A DNA stretch of 64,000 nt from assembly GCF_002379085.1 (NCBI RefSeq), contig NZ_NBZW01000001.1:248001-312000 (forward strand), in the 5' to 3' direction. Positions 30,084 through 39,826 of this stretch are shown piece after piece; position 1 is the stretch's first letter, and every line of letters starts with the position of its first letter. The DNA is from Polaromonas sp. AET17H-212. Its GTDB lineage: Bacteria; Pseudomonadota; Gammaproteobacteria; Burkholderiales; Burkholderiaceae_C. The notes below the pieces were generated by a model that ran no database searches, was not told the origin of the DNA, and saw nothing but the letters and a program-made list of their open reading frames with translations. Position numbers and translations under genes: made by a program.

Positions 30084-31406
30084 TTACCTCTGGAAAGGTC
30101 CCCAGTCCGGCTCACGGATGTCTCCGGCGGCGCCGGTCAGGCGGGCTTTGATCTTGCCGTCCAGGGTGGTGGTCAGCAGGGCTTCCCTGCCCTGTTGCTG
30201 GGTGGCATACACGATCAGCCGGCTGTTAGGCGCAAAACTCGGGCTTTCGTCGGCGCTGGTGTCGGTGATCGAGATGGCGGTTCCCTTGCCGAGATCCATC
30301 AGGTGCAGCTTGAAGGCGCCACCTATGCGTGAAATATAGGCCAGCCAGCGACCGTCCGGGCTCAACGCCGGCGATATGTTGTAACTCCCGGTAAAGGTGA
30401 CGCGTTCGACGTTGCCGCCACCGGCGCCCATGCGATAGATCTGCGGCGAGCCGCCGCGGTCGCTCACGAAGTAGACGTATTTCCCGTCCGGCGAAAACGC
30501 CGGCTCGGTGTCGATGCTGGCCGATTGCGTCAGCCGGCGCGCCTCGCCGCCTGTTGCCGGAATGGCATACAGCTGCGAGCCGCCATCGCGGCTCAGCGTC
30601 GCGACCAGCTGGTTGCCGTTCGGCGCCCATGCCGGCGCGCTGTTGGAGCCGCGGAAGTTCGCCAGCAGGCGGCGTTTGCCCGAAGCCACGTCATGGGCAT
30701 AAATCACCGGCTTGCGCGACTCGAACGACACGTAAGCCAGTTGCGCGCCGGTCGGCGACCACGCCGGGGAAATGATCGGTTCGGGACTGGTCAGTGCCGA
30801 CTGCGCGCCTTCGCCGTCGGAGTCGGCCACCCACAGGTTGTAGCGCGGGCCGACCTTGGTCACATAGGCGATGCGTGTGGAAAAAATACCTTTCTCGCCG
30901 GTCAGTTTTTCATAGACAAAGTCGGCGATGCGGTGGGCCGACAGGCGCAGGTCGCCCTGCGGTATCACGTAGCTTTGCCCACCGAGGTCCTGTCCGCGCA
31001 CCACATCCCACAGGCGGCAGCGTACGTCGAAGCGGCCATCGGCCAGACGTGTCACGCTGCCGGTCAGCAGCGAATCGGCGGCGCGCTGGCGCCACACCGA
31101 CAGGTCGGGGCGGGAATTTTCATCCAGGTTCTGGCCGGCGGTATCGACCGCGCGGAACTGGCCGCTTCGCTCCAGGTCGGCCTGCACGATGGCGGCGATT
31201 TTCTGCGGCGACTGCGCATCGCCGCGAAAACCGGCAATGGCGATCGGCAGTTGGGTCAAGCCAACGCCCGACACCTCGACCCGGAACTGGGCCCAGGCGG
31301 GCTGTACCGCCAGGACGCCCAGGCTGCCGGTCAGGCCGGCGATGAAGCTGCGACGGCCTGCAGACAGGGATTGAATCGAGGATGGGTCAGGTTTTTTGGG
31401 GTGCAT
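30084..31406 (-). CDS. tolB: Tol-Pal system protein TolB
   Basis: 440 residues: an N-terminal TolB domain (about 45-165) and a six-blade beta-propeller with repeated SP-x-W/FSPDG-type motifs (PAWSPTGAQLAYVSF, PAFSPDGKYVYFVSD, PALSPDGRWLAYISR). Periplasmic partner of Pal. Its signal carries GRRSFIAGLTG, a twin-arginine-like sequence, rather than a plain Sec signal. The start overlaps the preceding glycosyltransferase by 20 bases. Confidence 0.96.
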   Translation of the reverse strand: MHPKKPDPSSIQSLSAGRRSFIAGLTGSLGVLAVQPAWAQFRVEVSGVGLTQLPIAIAGFRGDAQSPQKIAAIVQADLERSGQFRAVDTAGQNLDENSRPDLSVWRQRAADSLLTGSVTRLADGRFDVRCRLWDVVRGQDLGGQSYVIPQGDLRLSAHRIADFVYEKLTGEKGIFSTRIAYVTKVGPRYNLWVADSDGEGAQSALTSPEPIISPAWSPTGAQLAYVSFESRKPVIYAHDVASGKRRLLANFRGSNSAPAWAPNGNQLVATLSRDGGSQLYAIPATGGEARRLTQSASIDTEPAFSPDGKYVYFVSDRGGSPQIYRMGAGGGNVERVTFTGSYNISPALSPDGRWLAYISRIGGAFKLHLMDLGKGTAISITDTSADESPSFAPNSRLIVYATQQQGREALLTTTLDGKIKARLTGAAGDIREPDWGPFQR

Positions 31407-32151
31407 TTTTCTGGTTCAAACAATACAGGGTGAAGTACTTGCCGAAGGCGGCCTGGGCCTGCATGGCACACACGGCAAAACCCATGCTGCCGTCGAGGAT
31501 GCCGAGGCGAAAGAAATAGCTTTTGATGAAAGCGGCCACGCCCGATATTACCGCCCTCGGCATGGAGCTGGACCGGCCGCGCGCATGCGCCTGCGTGGCC
31601 CAGGCCAGGCTGTATTGCTCCAGCTTGCGCCAGTAGTGGGCCGGCGTCGGGTAGCTGTAGTGCAACAGCTTGCCGTTCAGCCGTGACACAGCGCCGGAAC
31701 TCAGGATCACGCGCTCATGCACCAGATCGTCGCTGAACCGGCCCTGGCCGCGCCGGAAAAGGCGCAGCACCGCGTCCGGCGTCCAGCCGCAGTGGTGAAT
31801 CCACTGGCCGCAGAACTGGGTGAGGCGGGGAATTTCAAAGGCATCTGCCGCGCCATGGAGGACCGCCTGCTGGATCTCGGCGGCCAGCTCGGGCGTCACA
31901 CGCTCGTCCGCATCGAGGGAAAGCACCCATTCCTGGGTGGCCAGGCCAAGGGCGAGGTTTTTTTGCGGACCGAAGCCGGGCCAGGCGGCCGTTTCAGTGA
32001 CTTCCGCCCCGAAGGCTCTGGCAATGGCGCGCGTGTTGTCGGTGCTGGCGTTGTCAACCACGACCCACTGGTCGGCGAACCGAACGGACTCCAGGCATGC
32101 CTGCAAATTGGCCTCTTCGTTTTTCGTGATGATGATGACGGACAGGGTCAT
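31387..32151 (-). CDS. Family 2 glycosyltransferase, WaaE/KdtX-like
   Basis: 254 residues. GT-A fold opening LSVIIITKNEEANL, then DNASTDNT and the nucleotide-sugar metal motif SLDADERV. It resembles WaaE-type beta-1,4-glucosyltransferases of LPS inner core (NEE start, GPQKNLALG, HCGWTPD, LLHYSYP). The ATG at 32151 is chosen; an upstream ATG would give an odd N-terminus. The C-terminus overlaps tolB by 20 bases. It is divergent from msbA, another envelope gene. Confidence 0.87.
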   Translation of the reverse strand: MTLSVIIITKNEEANLQACLESVRFADQWVVVDNASTDNTRAIARAFGAEVTETAAWPGFGPQKNLALGLATQEWVLSLDADERVTPELAAEIQQAVLHGAADAFEIPRLTQFCGQWIHHCGWTPDAVLRLFRRGQGRFSDDLVHERVILSSGAVSRLNGKLLHYSYPTPAHYWRKLEQYSLAWATQAHARGRSSSMPRAVISGVAAFIKSYFFRLGILDGSMGFAVCAMQAQAAFGKYFTLYCLNQKNAPQKT

Positions 32152-32452
32152 GGGCGCTCGGGTGTTGGTGAATGTCGCAAGCACAGCCGCCCTGATTTAA
32201 CGCTCCGCAAACAAGCGGTTGATTGTGGGCGCTGCCAGCGGCGGTCTTTGTAGGAATTGGCCGCCAATTGTTCCACGATAATGCAGGCTTGCTCACTTCA
32301 CGGCCTGATGCGGCGCCCATGCCAACTATCGCAGCCCTTCCCCGCACCGTTACTGCTGACCCGTTCCCGGCGCCCGGTGGGATGTCTGCGACTGGCTGCG
32401 ACATGCGCCAGGCCGTGGTTGCCCCGGCCAGCGCCGGCAACGAGGCCCCGGT
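32152..32452. promoter_or_regulatory. Divergent region with dyad and -10-like box
   Basis: Between the glycosyltransferase and msbA. A dyad AATTGGC-C-GCCAATT (32255-32269) lies eight bases before GATAAT (32277-32282), a possible promoter and operator for the plus-strand msbA unit. A 45-residue frame (32319-32456, MPTIAALPR) ends in a TGA that overlaps the msbA TTG start (TTGA). It may be a leader peptide but shows no family. Confidence 0.4.
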
Positions 32453-34270
32453 TTGACGACCGGCCCCGAGCAGGCCGCCGCTGCCGGCGCCAAGGGGACG
32501 GCGTCACCGGCGCCCATCGGCCAGCGCCTGCGCCGCATCTGGCCTTATTTCAGCCAGTCCCCCAGCGCCTGGGCCATCGCCGTGGGCGCCACCGTGGTGG
32601 CTTCCGCGACCGAGCCGCTGGTGCCCGCCCTGTTGCAGCCCTTGCTGGACAAGGGCTTCCGCAAGGGGGGCATCGATATCTGGATGGTTCCCGTGTCGCT
32701 GCTGCTGCTGTTCGGCGTGCGCGGCTTCGCGGGTTTTCTCGCGCAGATTGCGCTGGCCAAGGTCACCAACATCGGCTTGCTGGAATTGCGCAAGGCCATG
32801 TTCCAGAAGCTGATGACCGCCCGCCTGGATCTTTTTTCGAACCAGTCAGCCAGCACCCTGGCCAACACCGTGGTCTACGAGGTGCAAAACGGCTCGTCCA
32901 TGCTGGTCAACTCGGTGATGGGCCTGACCCGGGACACCCTGACCCTGCTGGCGCTGTCCAGTTACCTGCTTTACCTGAACTGGCGACTGACCCTGATTGT
33001 CACGCTGCTGATTCCGGCCATTGCCTGGGTCATGCGTGTGCTCTCCAGCCGGCTGTACCGGCTGACCAAGGCCAGCCAGGCGGCCACCGACTCGCTGGCC
33101 TATGTGGTGGAAGAAAACGTGCTGGCGCACCGCGATGTCCGCCTGCATGCGGCGCAGCAGAGCCAGGCGACCCGTTTTGCGCAGCTCAGCGAGGCTTTGC
33201 GGCGCCTCTCCATGAAATCCGTGGTGGCCTCCGCGGCCATGACCCCGGCCACGCAGATGCTGGCGGCGGCCGCCCTGTCGGCCGTCATTTCGGTTGCCCT
33301 GCTGCAAAGTTCCACCGACACCACGTCTGTCGGTTCGTTTGTGGCTTTTGTGACCGCCATGCTGATGCTGGTGGCACCGATCAAGCACCTGTCGGAGGTC
33401 GCCAGCCCGATCACGCGCGGCCTGGCGGCGCTGGAGCGCGGGCTGGACCTGATGGAGAAAACGCCCGATGAACCGGGCGGCGATTTTTCGAAGCCGAGGG
33501 CCGAGGGGAAAATCAGTTTCATCAATGCGCGTGTGGCCTACAGCGACGATGGCGCACCCGCGGTCGACGCGCTGAACCTGACCATCTCCCCCGGTGAAAC
33601 CGTGGCGCTGGTCGGTGCTTCGGGGGCCGGCAAGACCACACTGGTCAATTTGCTGCCGCGTTTTGTCGAGCCCACCTCTGGACGCATCGAGCTCGACGGC
33701 CATGAACTGCGTGAATGGCAGATCGACGCGCTGCGCGGCCAGTTCGCGCTGGTCAGCCAGCACGTGGTGATGCTCAACGACACCGTGGCCGCCAATGTGG
33801 CGCTCGGCATGACGGTGGACAGGGACAAGGTGCTGGCCTGCCTGAAGGCTGCCAACCTGGAGCGTTTTGTGGATGAGCTGCCCCGGGGCATGGACACGCT
33901 GGTGGGCCACAACGCCACGCAACTTTCGGGCGGCCAGCGCCAGCGCCTGGCGATTGCGCGCGCCCTGTACAAAGATGCGCCGGTACTCATTCTGGACGAG
34001 GCCACCTCGGCGCTGGACACGGAATCCGAACGGGCGGTGCAGGAAGCGCTGCAGCGGCTGATGCGCAACCGCACCACGCTGGTTATTGCACACCGCCTCT
34101 CCACGGTCCAGCACGCCAGCCGCATCGTCGTGATGGATGCCGGCCGCATCATCGAAAGCGGCACGCATGCCGAACTGATTGAACGCGACGGCCCCTATTC
34201 CCGCCTCTACAAACTCGGGCTGTACGACGCCGATCTCTCGCAAAGTCCCCCCGTGGCGCAACTTTCATGA
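32453..34270 (+). CDS. msbA: Lipid A export ABC transporter MsbA
   Basis: 605-residue half-transporter. Six transmembrane helices lie in the first ~330 residues. The ATPase domain has Walker A GASGAGKTTL, Q-loop SQHVVML, signature LSGGQRQRLAIARAL and Walker B VLILDEATSALD. It flips lipid A-core across the inner membrane. The TTG at 32453 is the only good start in frame. Its stop overlaps the next glycosyltransferase by four bases (ATGA). Confidence 0.93.
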   Translation: MTTGPEQAAAAGAKGTASPAPIGQRLRRIWPYFSQSPSAWAIAVGATVVASATEPLVPALLQPLLDKGFRKGGIDIWMVPVSLLLLFGVRGFAGFLAQIALAKVTNIGLLELRKAMFQKLMTARLDLFSNQSASTLANTVVYEVQNGSSMLVNSVMGLTRDTLTLLALSSYLLYLNWRLTLIVTLLIPAIAWVMRVLSSRLYRLTKASQAATDSLAYVVEENVLAHRDVRLHAAQQSQATRFAQLSEALRRLSMKSVVASAAMTPATQMLAAAALSAVISVALLQSSTDTTSVGSFVAFVTAMLMLVAPIKHLSEVASPITRGLAALERGLDLMEKTPDEPGGDFSKPRAEGKISFINARVAYSDDGAPAVDALNLTISPGETVALVGASGAGKTTLVNLLPRFVEPTSGRIELDGHELREWQIDALRGQFALVSQHVVMLNDTVAANVALGMTVDRDKVLACLKAANLERFVDELPRGMDTLVGHNATQLSGGQRQRLAIARALYKDAPVLILDEATSALDTESERAVQEALQRLMRNRTTLVIAHRLSTVQHASRIVVMDAGRIIESGTHAELIERDGPYSRLYKLGLYDADLSQSPPVAQLS

Positions 34271-35139
34271 CAATTTCCATCAGTGGTTTTACCTTCATCC
34301 GCAACGGTGTCGAGCTGGGCTTTCCCTTTGAAGCCTCGATTCGCTCCCTGCTGCCGCTGGTCGACGAATTCGTCGTGGCCGTGGGCCGCGGCAACGACGC
34401 GACGCTGGCACGCGTGCTGGCGATTGGCGATCCGAAAATCCGCGTGATCGAAACCATCTGGAACGAACGCATGGCGGACCGCGGCTTTGTCTACGCGCAG
34501 CAGAAAATGATTGCCCAGTATTCCTGCACCGGCGACTGGGCCTTCTACCTCGAGGGTGACGAGGTGGTCCACGAGGAGGACCTCGCCGCGATCCGCGCCA
34601 GTGTCGAGCAGCACCACAACAACCCTGCGGTGGAAGCGCTGGTCTTCGACTACCACCACTTCTACGGCTCGGCGCAGTGGGTTTCGGTCAGCCCCGGCTG
34701 GTACCGCCGCGAGTGCCGGCTGATCAGGAACACCATTCGCTCCTACGCGCCCGACGGGCAGTACTGGCTGGTGACCACCGAGCACAAGCGCCCGCGCAAT
34801 CCACAGGCGGCGCTGGCCAACGCCCATATCTACCACTATGGCTGGATTCGCCGCAACGAGGACATGCAGAAAAAGCTCGACCAGGTCAGCAAGTACTGGG
34901 CCGATTCAACGACCATGCAGATCAAGTACAGCCAGTTCGATGCGCGCGCGCTGGAGGCTTTCAAGGGAACCCACCCGAAAGCCGTGCAGGCATGGCTGCT
35001 CACAGGAGCCGAGCAGGACCTGCAGATCGACCCGGCCTACCAGCCCACCCGCAAGGAAAACAAATATCACCTGATGCGCAGAATCGAACTGCTCACCGGG
35101 CTGGACTTCAGCCGAAAACACTTCAAGCTGGTGGCCTGA
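34267..35139 (+). CDS. Glycosyltransferase-like protein (GT2 fold)
   Basis: 290 residues: SISGFTFIRNGVELG start, a GT-A-like LVDEFVVAVGRGNDAT and the acidic motif YLEGDEVVHEED in place of DxD. The substrate is unknown; coupling to msbA and neighbouring LPS genes suggests core or O-antigen assembly. It ends 19 bases before the convergent GT4 gene. Confidence 0.8.
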   Translation: MTISISGFTFIRNGVELGFPFEASIRSLLPLVDEFVVAVGRGNDATLARVLAIGDPKIRVIETIWNERMADRGFVYAQQKMIAQYSCTGDWAFYLEGDEVVHEEDLAAIRASVEQHHNNPAVEALVFDYHHFYGSAQWVSVSPGWYRRECRLIRNTIRSYAPDGQYWLVTTEHKRPRNPQAALANAHIYHYGWIRRNEDMQKKLDQVSKYWADSTTMQIKYSQFDARALEAFKGTHPKAVQAWLLTGAEQDLQIDPAYQPTRKENKYHLMRRIELLTGLDFSRKHFKLVA

Positions 35140-35157
35140 AGGCCTGAACGCAGCTTG

Positions 35158-36342
35158 TCAGCGCTGCTCCGCGGCCAGCGCTGCGAAGTACACCGCTTCC
35201 TGCTGGCGTGCGATCTCCGGCCACTGGTAGCGGCTGGCAAACGCCCTCGCCTGGCTACCCAACTGCTGCCGCAGCGCCTCGTCAGCAAGTACCTGCTGGA
35301 GGGTGCTGGCCAGTTTCGCGGCATCCTGCGGATCGTCCAGAAGCAGCGCATCGGCGCCATGGCTGAGCAGGCTGGAAATACCGCAGTACGCCGCACTGCT
35401 GACCACCACCGGCAAACCGTGCGCCATGGCCTCCAGGACCACCATGGCAAACGTATCCTCCAGCGTCGGGTGCACCAGGCAGTCCGCTGCGCGGTAGGCA
35501 GGCGCCACGTCCTGCAGCGAGCCGAGGAAAAACACGCGCCCGGCCACACCCTCCGCTTGCGCCTGACGTTCAAACACCGGGATTTGCCCCGGGTTGCCCA
35601 CCACCGCCAGCACCACGTCCGCCGGCAGGTCACGCAGCACCCGCAGCAGCGTCCCCAGGCCCTTCTTGCGGTAGTCATTTCCCACCAGCAGCAGACAGCG
35701 GCCCCCGGGCGGCAGGCCCAGCTGCATACGGGCAGCCCCTTGTTCGGCCGCGCCGGTGGGGGCCGCGGGCAACACCACCCCCGGCGTGATGACGGTGGTG
35801 ACCGCCACCGTGCCCGGGTAGGTCGCGGCCAGGGTGTCACCCAGGCTGGCCGACGTCACCACCACACAGCGCCCGCCCCGGGCCGCGACACGCAGGCGCT
35901 CCAGCCCCAGGTAGGTCAACAGGCGCGGGCTGGTCCAGACCTTGGCCCAGGCCAGCACGCGCCGCCAGCCGGTTCGGCCGTGAAACAGGTTGTATTTCAC
36001 CGGCAGCACATGCACGGTCTGCACCTGGCCCTGCCAGGTGTTTTCATGGGAGTGGACAAGGTCAAAACCCCGGCGCGTGACCCACCAGGTGGCGGTGGCG
36101 TACCAGAGCTGATTCAGCCAGCGCGGCTTGCGCAGAAGCGTGGAAACGAGGTGGTAAGTCACGCCCGGTGCGCTGTGCCTGATCTGCTGCGCAAACACAT
36201 GGATCTCGTGGCGCTGCGCAAGTTGCTCAACCAGCGCAATCGAATAACGCTCTGCCCCACCCCCGGCCGGGTCAAAAATGCGGTTCAGCACCGCAATGCG
36301 CAGCCTGCGCGGGGCCTCGGGCTGGACGGGCGAGCCACTCAT
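35158..36342 (-). CDS. Family 4 glycosyltransferase (WaaG-like)
   Basis: 394 residues, GT-B fold: N-terminal GGGAERYSIALVEQLA loop, then a C-terminal UDP-sugar domain with LLLVGNDYRKKGLGTLLRVL and the E-x(7,8)-E motif in EDTFAMVVLEAMAHG. Close to WaaG-type LPS core glucosyltransferases, but donor and acceptor cannot be read from sequence. Its ATG overlaps the polysaccharide deacetylase stop by four bases. It is the distal gene of the long minus-strand operon. Confidence 0.87.
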   Translation of the reverse strand: MSGSPVQPEAPRRLRIAVLNRIFDPAGGGAERYSIALVEQLAQRHEIHVFAQQIRHSAPGVTYHLVSTLLRKPRWLNQLWYATATWWVTRRGFDLVHSHENTWQGQVQTVHVLPVKYNLFHGRTGWRRVLAWAKVWTSPRLLTYLGLERLRVAARGGRCVVVTSASLGDTLAATYPGTVAVTTVITPGVVLPAAPTGAAEQGAARMQLGLPPGGRCLLLVGNDYRKKGLGTLLRVLRDLPADVVLAVVGNPGQIPVFERQAQAEGVAGRVFFLGSLQDVAPAYRAADCLVHPTLEDTFAMVVLEAMAHGLPVVVSSAAYCGISSLLSHGADALLLDDPQDAAKLASTLQQVLADEALRQQLGSQARAFASRYQWPEIARQQEAVYFAALAAEQR

Positions 36343-37097
36343 GTGCGGTCCCGGTCTTCGTAGGCCGTCGCAATCTTGAGCCAGAACACCGGCAGGCTGG
36401 TGGAACGCACGACAGGCACCCGCGGCAACTCCATCAGGTCGTTCTTGGCGGAACTGCGGCCGCGCTGTGTCGTGGTCACGGTCTGGAAGCCGGCCTGGCG
36501 AGCCATGGCCAGGTGCTGCGACGCGTACTCACCGAAGGGATAACAGAAATGCCGCACGGGGGTGGCCAACAGCCCTTCGAGCGCCGCCCGGTCACCTGTC
36601 ATTTCAGCGAGCGCGGTGGGGTCATCGCTTTGCAGCAGGCGCACGTGGCTCTGCGTGTGGGATCCAACCTCCTGGCCGCCGGCCACCCACAGGCGCAACT
36701 CGTCAGCGGTCATCAGCGGCACCTGCGCGATGCCAATGCCCTGGTCCCATTCGTTGGTCTTGCCCAGCAGCCCGCTGACGGCATAACAGGTGGATGAAAA
36801 CCCGTGGCGCTGCAGCACCGGCAGCGCATGGGTCAGGTTGTTGCGGTACCCATCGTCAAAGGTGATGCCCACCACCTTGCCGTTTTTTTCACCGCGCAGA
36901 TAGGGCAACAGCGCGCTCATCGACAGCCCCTGGTAGCCCAGCAATTTCAGCATGGCCATCTGGCGCGAAAAGGAGGAAGGCGAGACGTAGAGGCTGCGGA
37001 AAGGCGCACCTTTGGGCGGCGCTTCGCTGATCTGGTGATAGACCAGAATCGGTATCGGGCGCTGAGTGCTCGCGGGGGTGACGGGGGTGGCAGGCAT
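36339..37097 (-). CDS. Polysaccharide deacetylase (NodB domain)
   Basis: 252 residues with the NodB motifs TFDDGYRNN (catalytic Asp and metal Asp) and SHTQSHVRL (two metal His), plus the FCYPFGEY segment. No signal peptide or membrane anchor is evident from the ATG at 37097. Embedded in LPS and translation-related genes, it probably deacetylates a cell-surface glycan. Its stop overlaps the GT4 start. Confidence 0.88.
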   Translation of the reverse strand: MPATPVTPASTQRPIPILVYHQISEAPPKGAPFRSLYVSPSSFSRQMAMLKLLGYQGLSMSALLPYLRGEKNGKVVGITFDDGYRNNLTHALPVLQRHGFSSTCYAVSGLLGKTNEWDQGIGIAQVPLMTADELRLWVAGGQEVGSHTQSHVRLLQSDDPTALAEMTGDRAALEGLLATPVRHFCYPFGEYASQHLAMARQAGFQTVTTTQRGRSSAKNDLMELPRVPVVRSTSLPVFWLKIATAYEDRDRT

Positions 37098-37117
37098 GCA
37101 GGACAGAGGTCGGAGCT

Positions 37118-38599
37118 TCAGAGCAGGACAATATCGTACTGTTCCTGCGCCATGGCGGCTTCGGACTGCAACGAAATCGGCTTGCCGATGAAGTCGCTCA
37201 GGCCGGCCAGGTGCTGGCTTTCCTCGTCGAGAAACAGCTCGATCACCTTGGGCGAGGCAATCACCCTGAACTCCCGGGGATTGAACTGGCGGGCCTCGCG
37301 CAGGATCTCGCGCAGGATGTCGTAGCCGACGCTGCGCGCGGTCTTGACCACGCCCTTGCCCTGGCAGGCGCTGCACGGTTCGCACAGCTGGTGCGCCAGC
37401 GACTCGCGTGTGCGCTTGCGCGTCATCTCGAGCAGGCCCAGCGCCGAAAAGCCATTGACGCTGGTCTTGATGCGGTCGCGCGCGAGCTGCTTCTGGAACT
37501 CCGCCAGCACGGCGTCGCGGTGGTTGTCACGCAGCATGTCGATGAAATCGACGATCACGATGCCGCCCAGGTTGCGCAGACGCAACTGCCGCGCAATCGC
37601 CTGCGAGGCTTCCAGGTTGGTCTTGAAAATCGTGTCGTCGAAGTTGCGCGCACCTACAAAACCGCCGGTGTTGACGTCCACCGTGGTCAGCGCCTCGGTC
37701 TGGTCGATGATCAGGTAGCCGCCCGACTTCAGGTCCACCCGCCGGCCCAGCGCCTTGGCAATTTCCTCGTCGATGTTGAAGAGGTCAAAAATCGGGCGCT
37801 CGCCGCTGTGCAGCTGCAGCCGCTGCAGGGTCGCCGGCATGAACTCCGTGGCGAACAGCCTGAGTTGGTCGAACTGTTCGCGTGAGTCGATGCGTATGCT
37901 CTGCGTGGTTTCCACCACCATGTCGCGCAGCACGCGCTGCAGCAGGTTCAGGTCCTGGTGCAGCACCGAGGTCGGCGGCAAGCGCAGCGCGGCGTCCTTG
38001 ATGCGGGCCCAGGTCTTGCGCAGATAGGCGATGTCCTCGCCGAGCTCCGCATCGGTGGCGTCTTCGCCATTGGTGCGCAGGATGAAGCCGCCGCCCATGT
38101 CGCCGGTCAGGACCTGCAGGCGCTGGCGCAAGTCCTCGCGCTGTGCGGCGGAAATTTTTTGCGACACGCCGATGTGGTTGTCCTGCGGCAGAAACACCAG
38201 CAGCCGGCCGGCAATGCTGACCTGGGCAGTCAACCGGGCGCCTTTGGTGCCAATCGGGTCCTTAAGCACCTGCACCATCAGCGACTGGCCGACAAACAGC
38301 TGTTTTTCAATCGGCTGCAGCGCTGCCGCGGGCGTCGCTGCGTTGTCGGCATCGGCATGGCGGCTGTTGATGCTGCTCATCAGGTCCGCCACATGCAGAA
38401 ACGCGGCGCGTTCCAAACCGATGTCGATGAAAGCCGACTGCATACCCGGCAGCACCCGGACCACCTTGCCGAGGTAGACATTGCCGACCAGGCCGCGCTC
38501 CAGCGTGCGCTCGACATGCAGCTCCTGCACCGCTCCGTACTCGACCACGGCCACACGGGTTTCCTGGGGCGACCAGTTGATCAGGATGTCTTGTTGCAT
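37118..38599 (-). CDS. rng: Ribonuclease G
   Basis: 493 residues, RNase E/G family endoribonuclease that matures the 5' end of 16S rRNA. The S1 domain is at about 38-110 (GNVYLGKVVRVLPGMQ). The catalytic core includes the DVNTGGFVGARN segment and VDFIDML, and the zinc-link CEPCSACQGKG near residue 405. RNase E's long C-terminal scaffold is absent, so it is Rng. It follows maf by 22 bases. Confidence 0.95.
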   Translation of the reverse strand: MQQDILINWSPQETRVAVVEYGAVQELHVERTLERGLVGNVYLGKVVRVLPGMQSAFIDIGLERAAFLHVADLMSSINSRHADADNAATPAAALQPIEKQLFVGQSLMVQVLKDPIGTKGARLTAQVSIAGRLLVFLPQDNHIGVSQKISAAQREDLRQRLQVLTGDMGGGFILRTNGEDATDAELGEDIAYLRKTWARIKDAALRLPPTSVLHQDLNLLQRVLRDMVVETTQSIRIDSREQFDQLRLFATEFMPATLQRLQLHSGERPIFDLFNIDEEIAKALGRRVDLKSGGYLIIDQTEALTTVDVNTGGFVGARNFDDTIFKTNLEASQAIARQLRLRNLGGIVIVDFIDMLRDNHRDAVLAEFQKQLARDRIKTSVNGFSALGLLEMTRKRTRESLAHQLCEPCSACQGKGVVKTARSVGYDILREILREARQFNPREFRVIASPKVIELFLDEESQHLAGLSDFIGKPISLQSEAAMAQEQYDIVLL

Positions 38600-38621
38600 G
38601 GTGTCTTCTTGTGGGCGCTTT

Positions 38622-39224
38622 TTATATTTTCAGACCGGCCGCTTGCAGCAACAACGCGGTTTCATGCAGCGGCAGGCCCATGATGCCGGAATAACTGCCG
38701 CTCATGTGCGAGATGAACATCGCCACCCGGCCCTGGATGGCGTAGGCGCCGGCTTTGCCCAGCGGCTCGCCCGTGGCGACATAGGCGCGAATCTGAGCCC
38801 GGCTCATGGGCGCAAAAGTCACGCGCGACACGCTCAGCGCCTGCAGCCGCTTGCGGCCACGCTGCACGGCGACGGCCGTCAGCACCCGGTGGGTGTGCCC
38901 GGCCAGTTCGGCCAGCATGCTTTCGGCATGGCCGGCATTGTCGGGTTTGCCATAGATGCGGCGTCCCATCGCCACCGTCGTGTCCGAACACAAAATCGGT
39001 GCCGGCGGCAAACCGCGTTGTTTCAGACGCGCCACGGCAGCGTCGAGCTTGAGCTGGGTGACGCGCTGCACATATGCGGTCGGCGCCTCGCCAGGCAGCA
39101 CCACCTCGAGCGCTTCGCTGTCTTCGCCGGCGTCGGGCAGCAGCAGTTCGCAGGACACGCCAAGTTGCTCCAGCAACTGTCTGCGGCGCGGGCTTTGGGA
39201 CGCAAGGTAAATGAAGTTGGTCAT
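38622..39224 (-). CDS. maf: Maf-family nucleotide pyrophosphatase
   Basis: 200 residues of the Maf/YhdE family, which hydrolyses non-canonical or UTP/dTTP-type nucleotides. [15 protein letters not shown] (phosphate loop), SDTTVAMG and the [11 protein letters not shown] region with its Lys/Glu follow the family. The ATG at 39224 gives the normal N-terminus. Subtype (dTTPase versus m7GTPase) is uncertain. Confidence 0.9.
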   Translation of the reverse strand: MTNFIYLASQSPRRRQLLEQLGVSCELLLPDAGEDSEALEVVLPGEAPTAYVQRVTQLKLDAAVARLKQRGLPPAPILCSDTTVAMGRRIYGKPDNAGHAESMLAELAGHTHRVLTAVAVQRGRKRLQALSVSRVTFAPMSRAQIRAYVATGEPLGKAGAYAIQGRVAMFISHMSGSYSGIMGLPLHETALLLQAAGLKI

Positions 39225-39309
39225 GTTTGAAGTCCTGAGGCAAGCCACATCCCCGATTCAGCCCAGCAGGGGCCGCGGATCTGGCTTTGCCAGTCCGCAG
39301 GCGCAGCGG

Positions 39310-39358
39310 CCCCCTCGGGGGGCAGCGCAGTACGCGAAGCGACAAGCGTGGGGGCCAC
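39310..39358. repeat. Dispersed 48-nt gene-end repeat, copy 3
   Basis: CCCCCTCGGGGGG to GTGGGGGCCAC, directly after the rlmH stop. It is the best-conserved copy; a further GC-rich flank (39258-39309) looks like an extension of the same element. Confidence 0.75.
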
Positions 39359-39826
39359 TTATTCCCTGTGGTACGGGTGGTTGACCGTGATGCTCCAGGC
39401 GCGATAAAGCTGCTCGATCAGCAGCACACGCACCATGGCATGCGGCAGGGTCAGGTCCGACAGGCGCAGGCGTTCGTGGGCGGCCTGTTTGAAGGCGGGG
39501 TCCAGCCCGTCCGGGCCACCGATGACGATGGCCACATCGTCGCCTTCGCGCTGCCAGCTTTTGAGCTTCTCGGCCAGGGCCACCGTGGTCATGGCGGTGC
39601 CGCGTTCATCCAGGGCGACGATGCGGGTCCCCTTGGGAATCACGCCTTCGATGCGCTGGCGTTCAGCCGCCAGCAGGGTGTCCAGGGTCTTGGAGACGCG
39701 CGGCTCGGTCTTGACGGCCTTGAGTTCGACACGCAGCTCCGGCGGAAAACGCTTGGCGTAGTCGTCGTAGGCGGTTTGCGCCCAATCGGGCACCTTCTGC
39801 CCGACGGCGACAATCGTCAGCCTCAT
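39359..39826 (-). CDS. rlmH: 23S rRNA pseudouridine-1915 N3-methyltransferase
   Basis: 155 residues, a SPOUT-class methyltransferase acting on 70S ribosomes. It has IGGPDGLD and the C-terminal [19 protein letters not shown] then HPYHRE, matching RlmH. The start overlaps the rsfS stop (ATGA), the usual partner gene. Confidence 0.95.
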   Translation of the reverse strand: MRLTIVAVGQKVPDWAQTAYDDYAKRFPPELRVELKAVKTEPRVSKTLDTLLAAERQRIEGVIPKGTRIVALDERGTAMTTVALAEKLKSWQREGDDVAIVIGGPDGLDPAFKQAAHERLRLSDLTLPHAMVRVLLIEQLYRAWSITVNHPYHRE

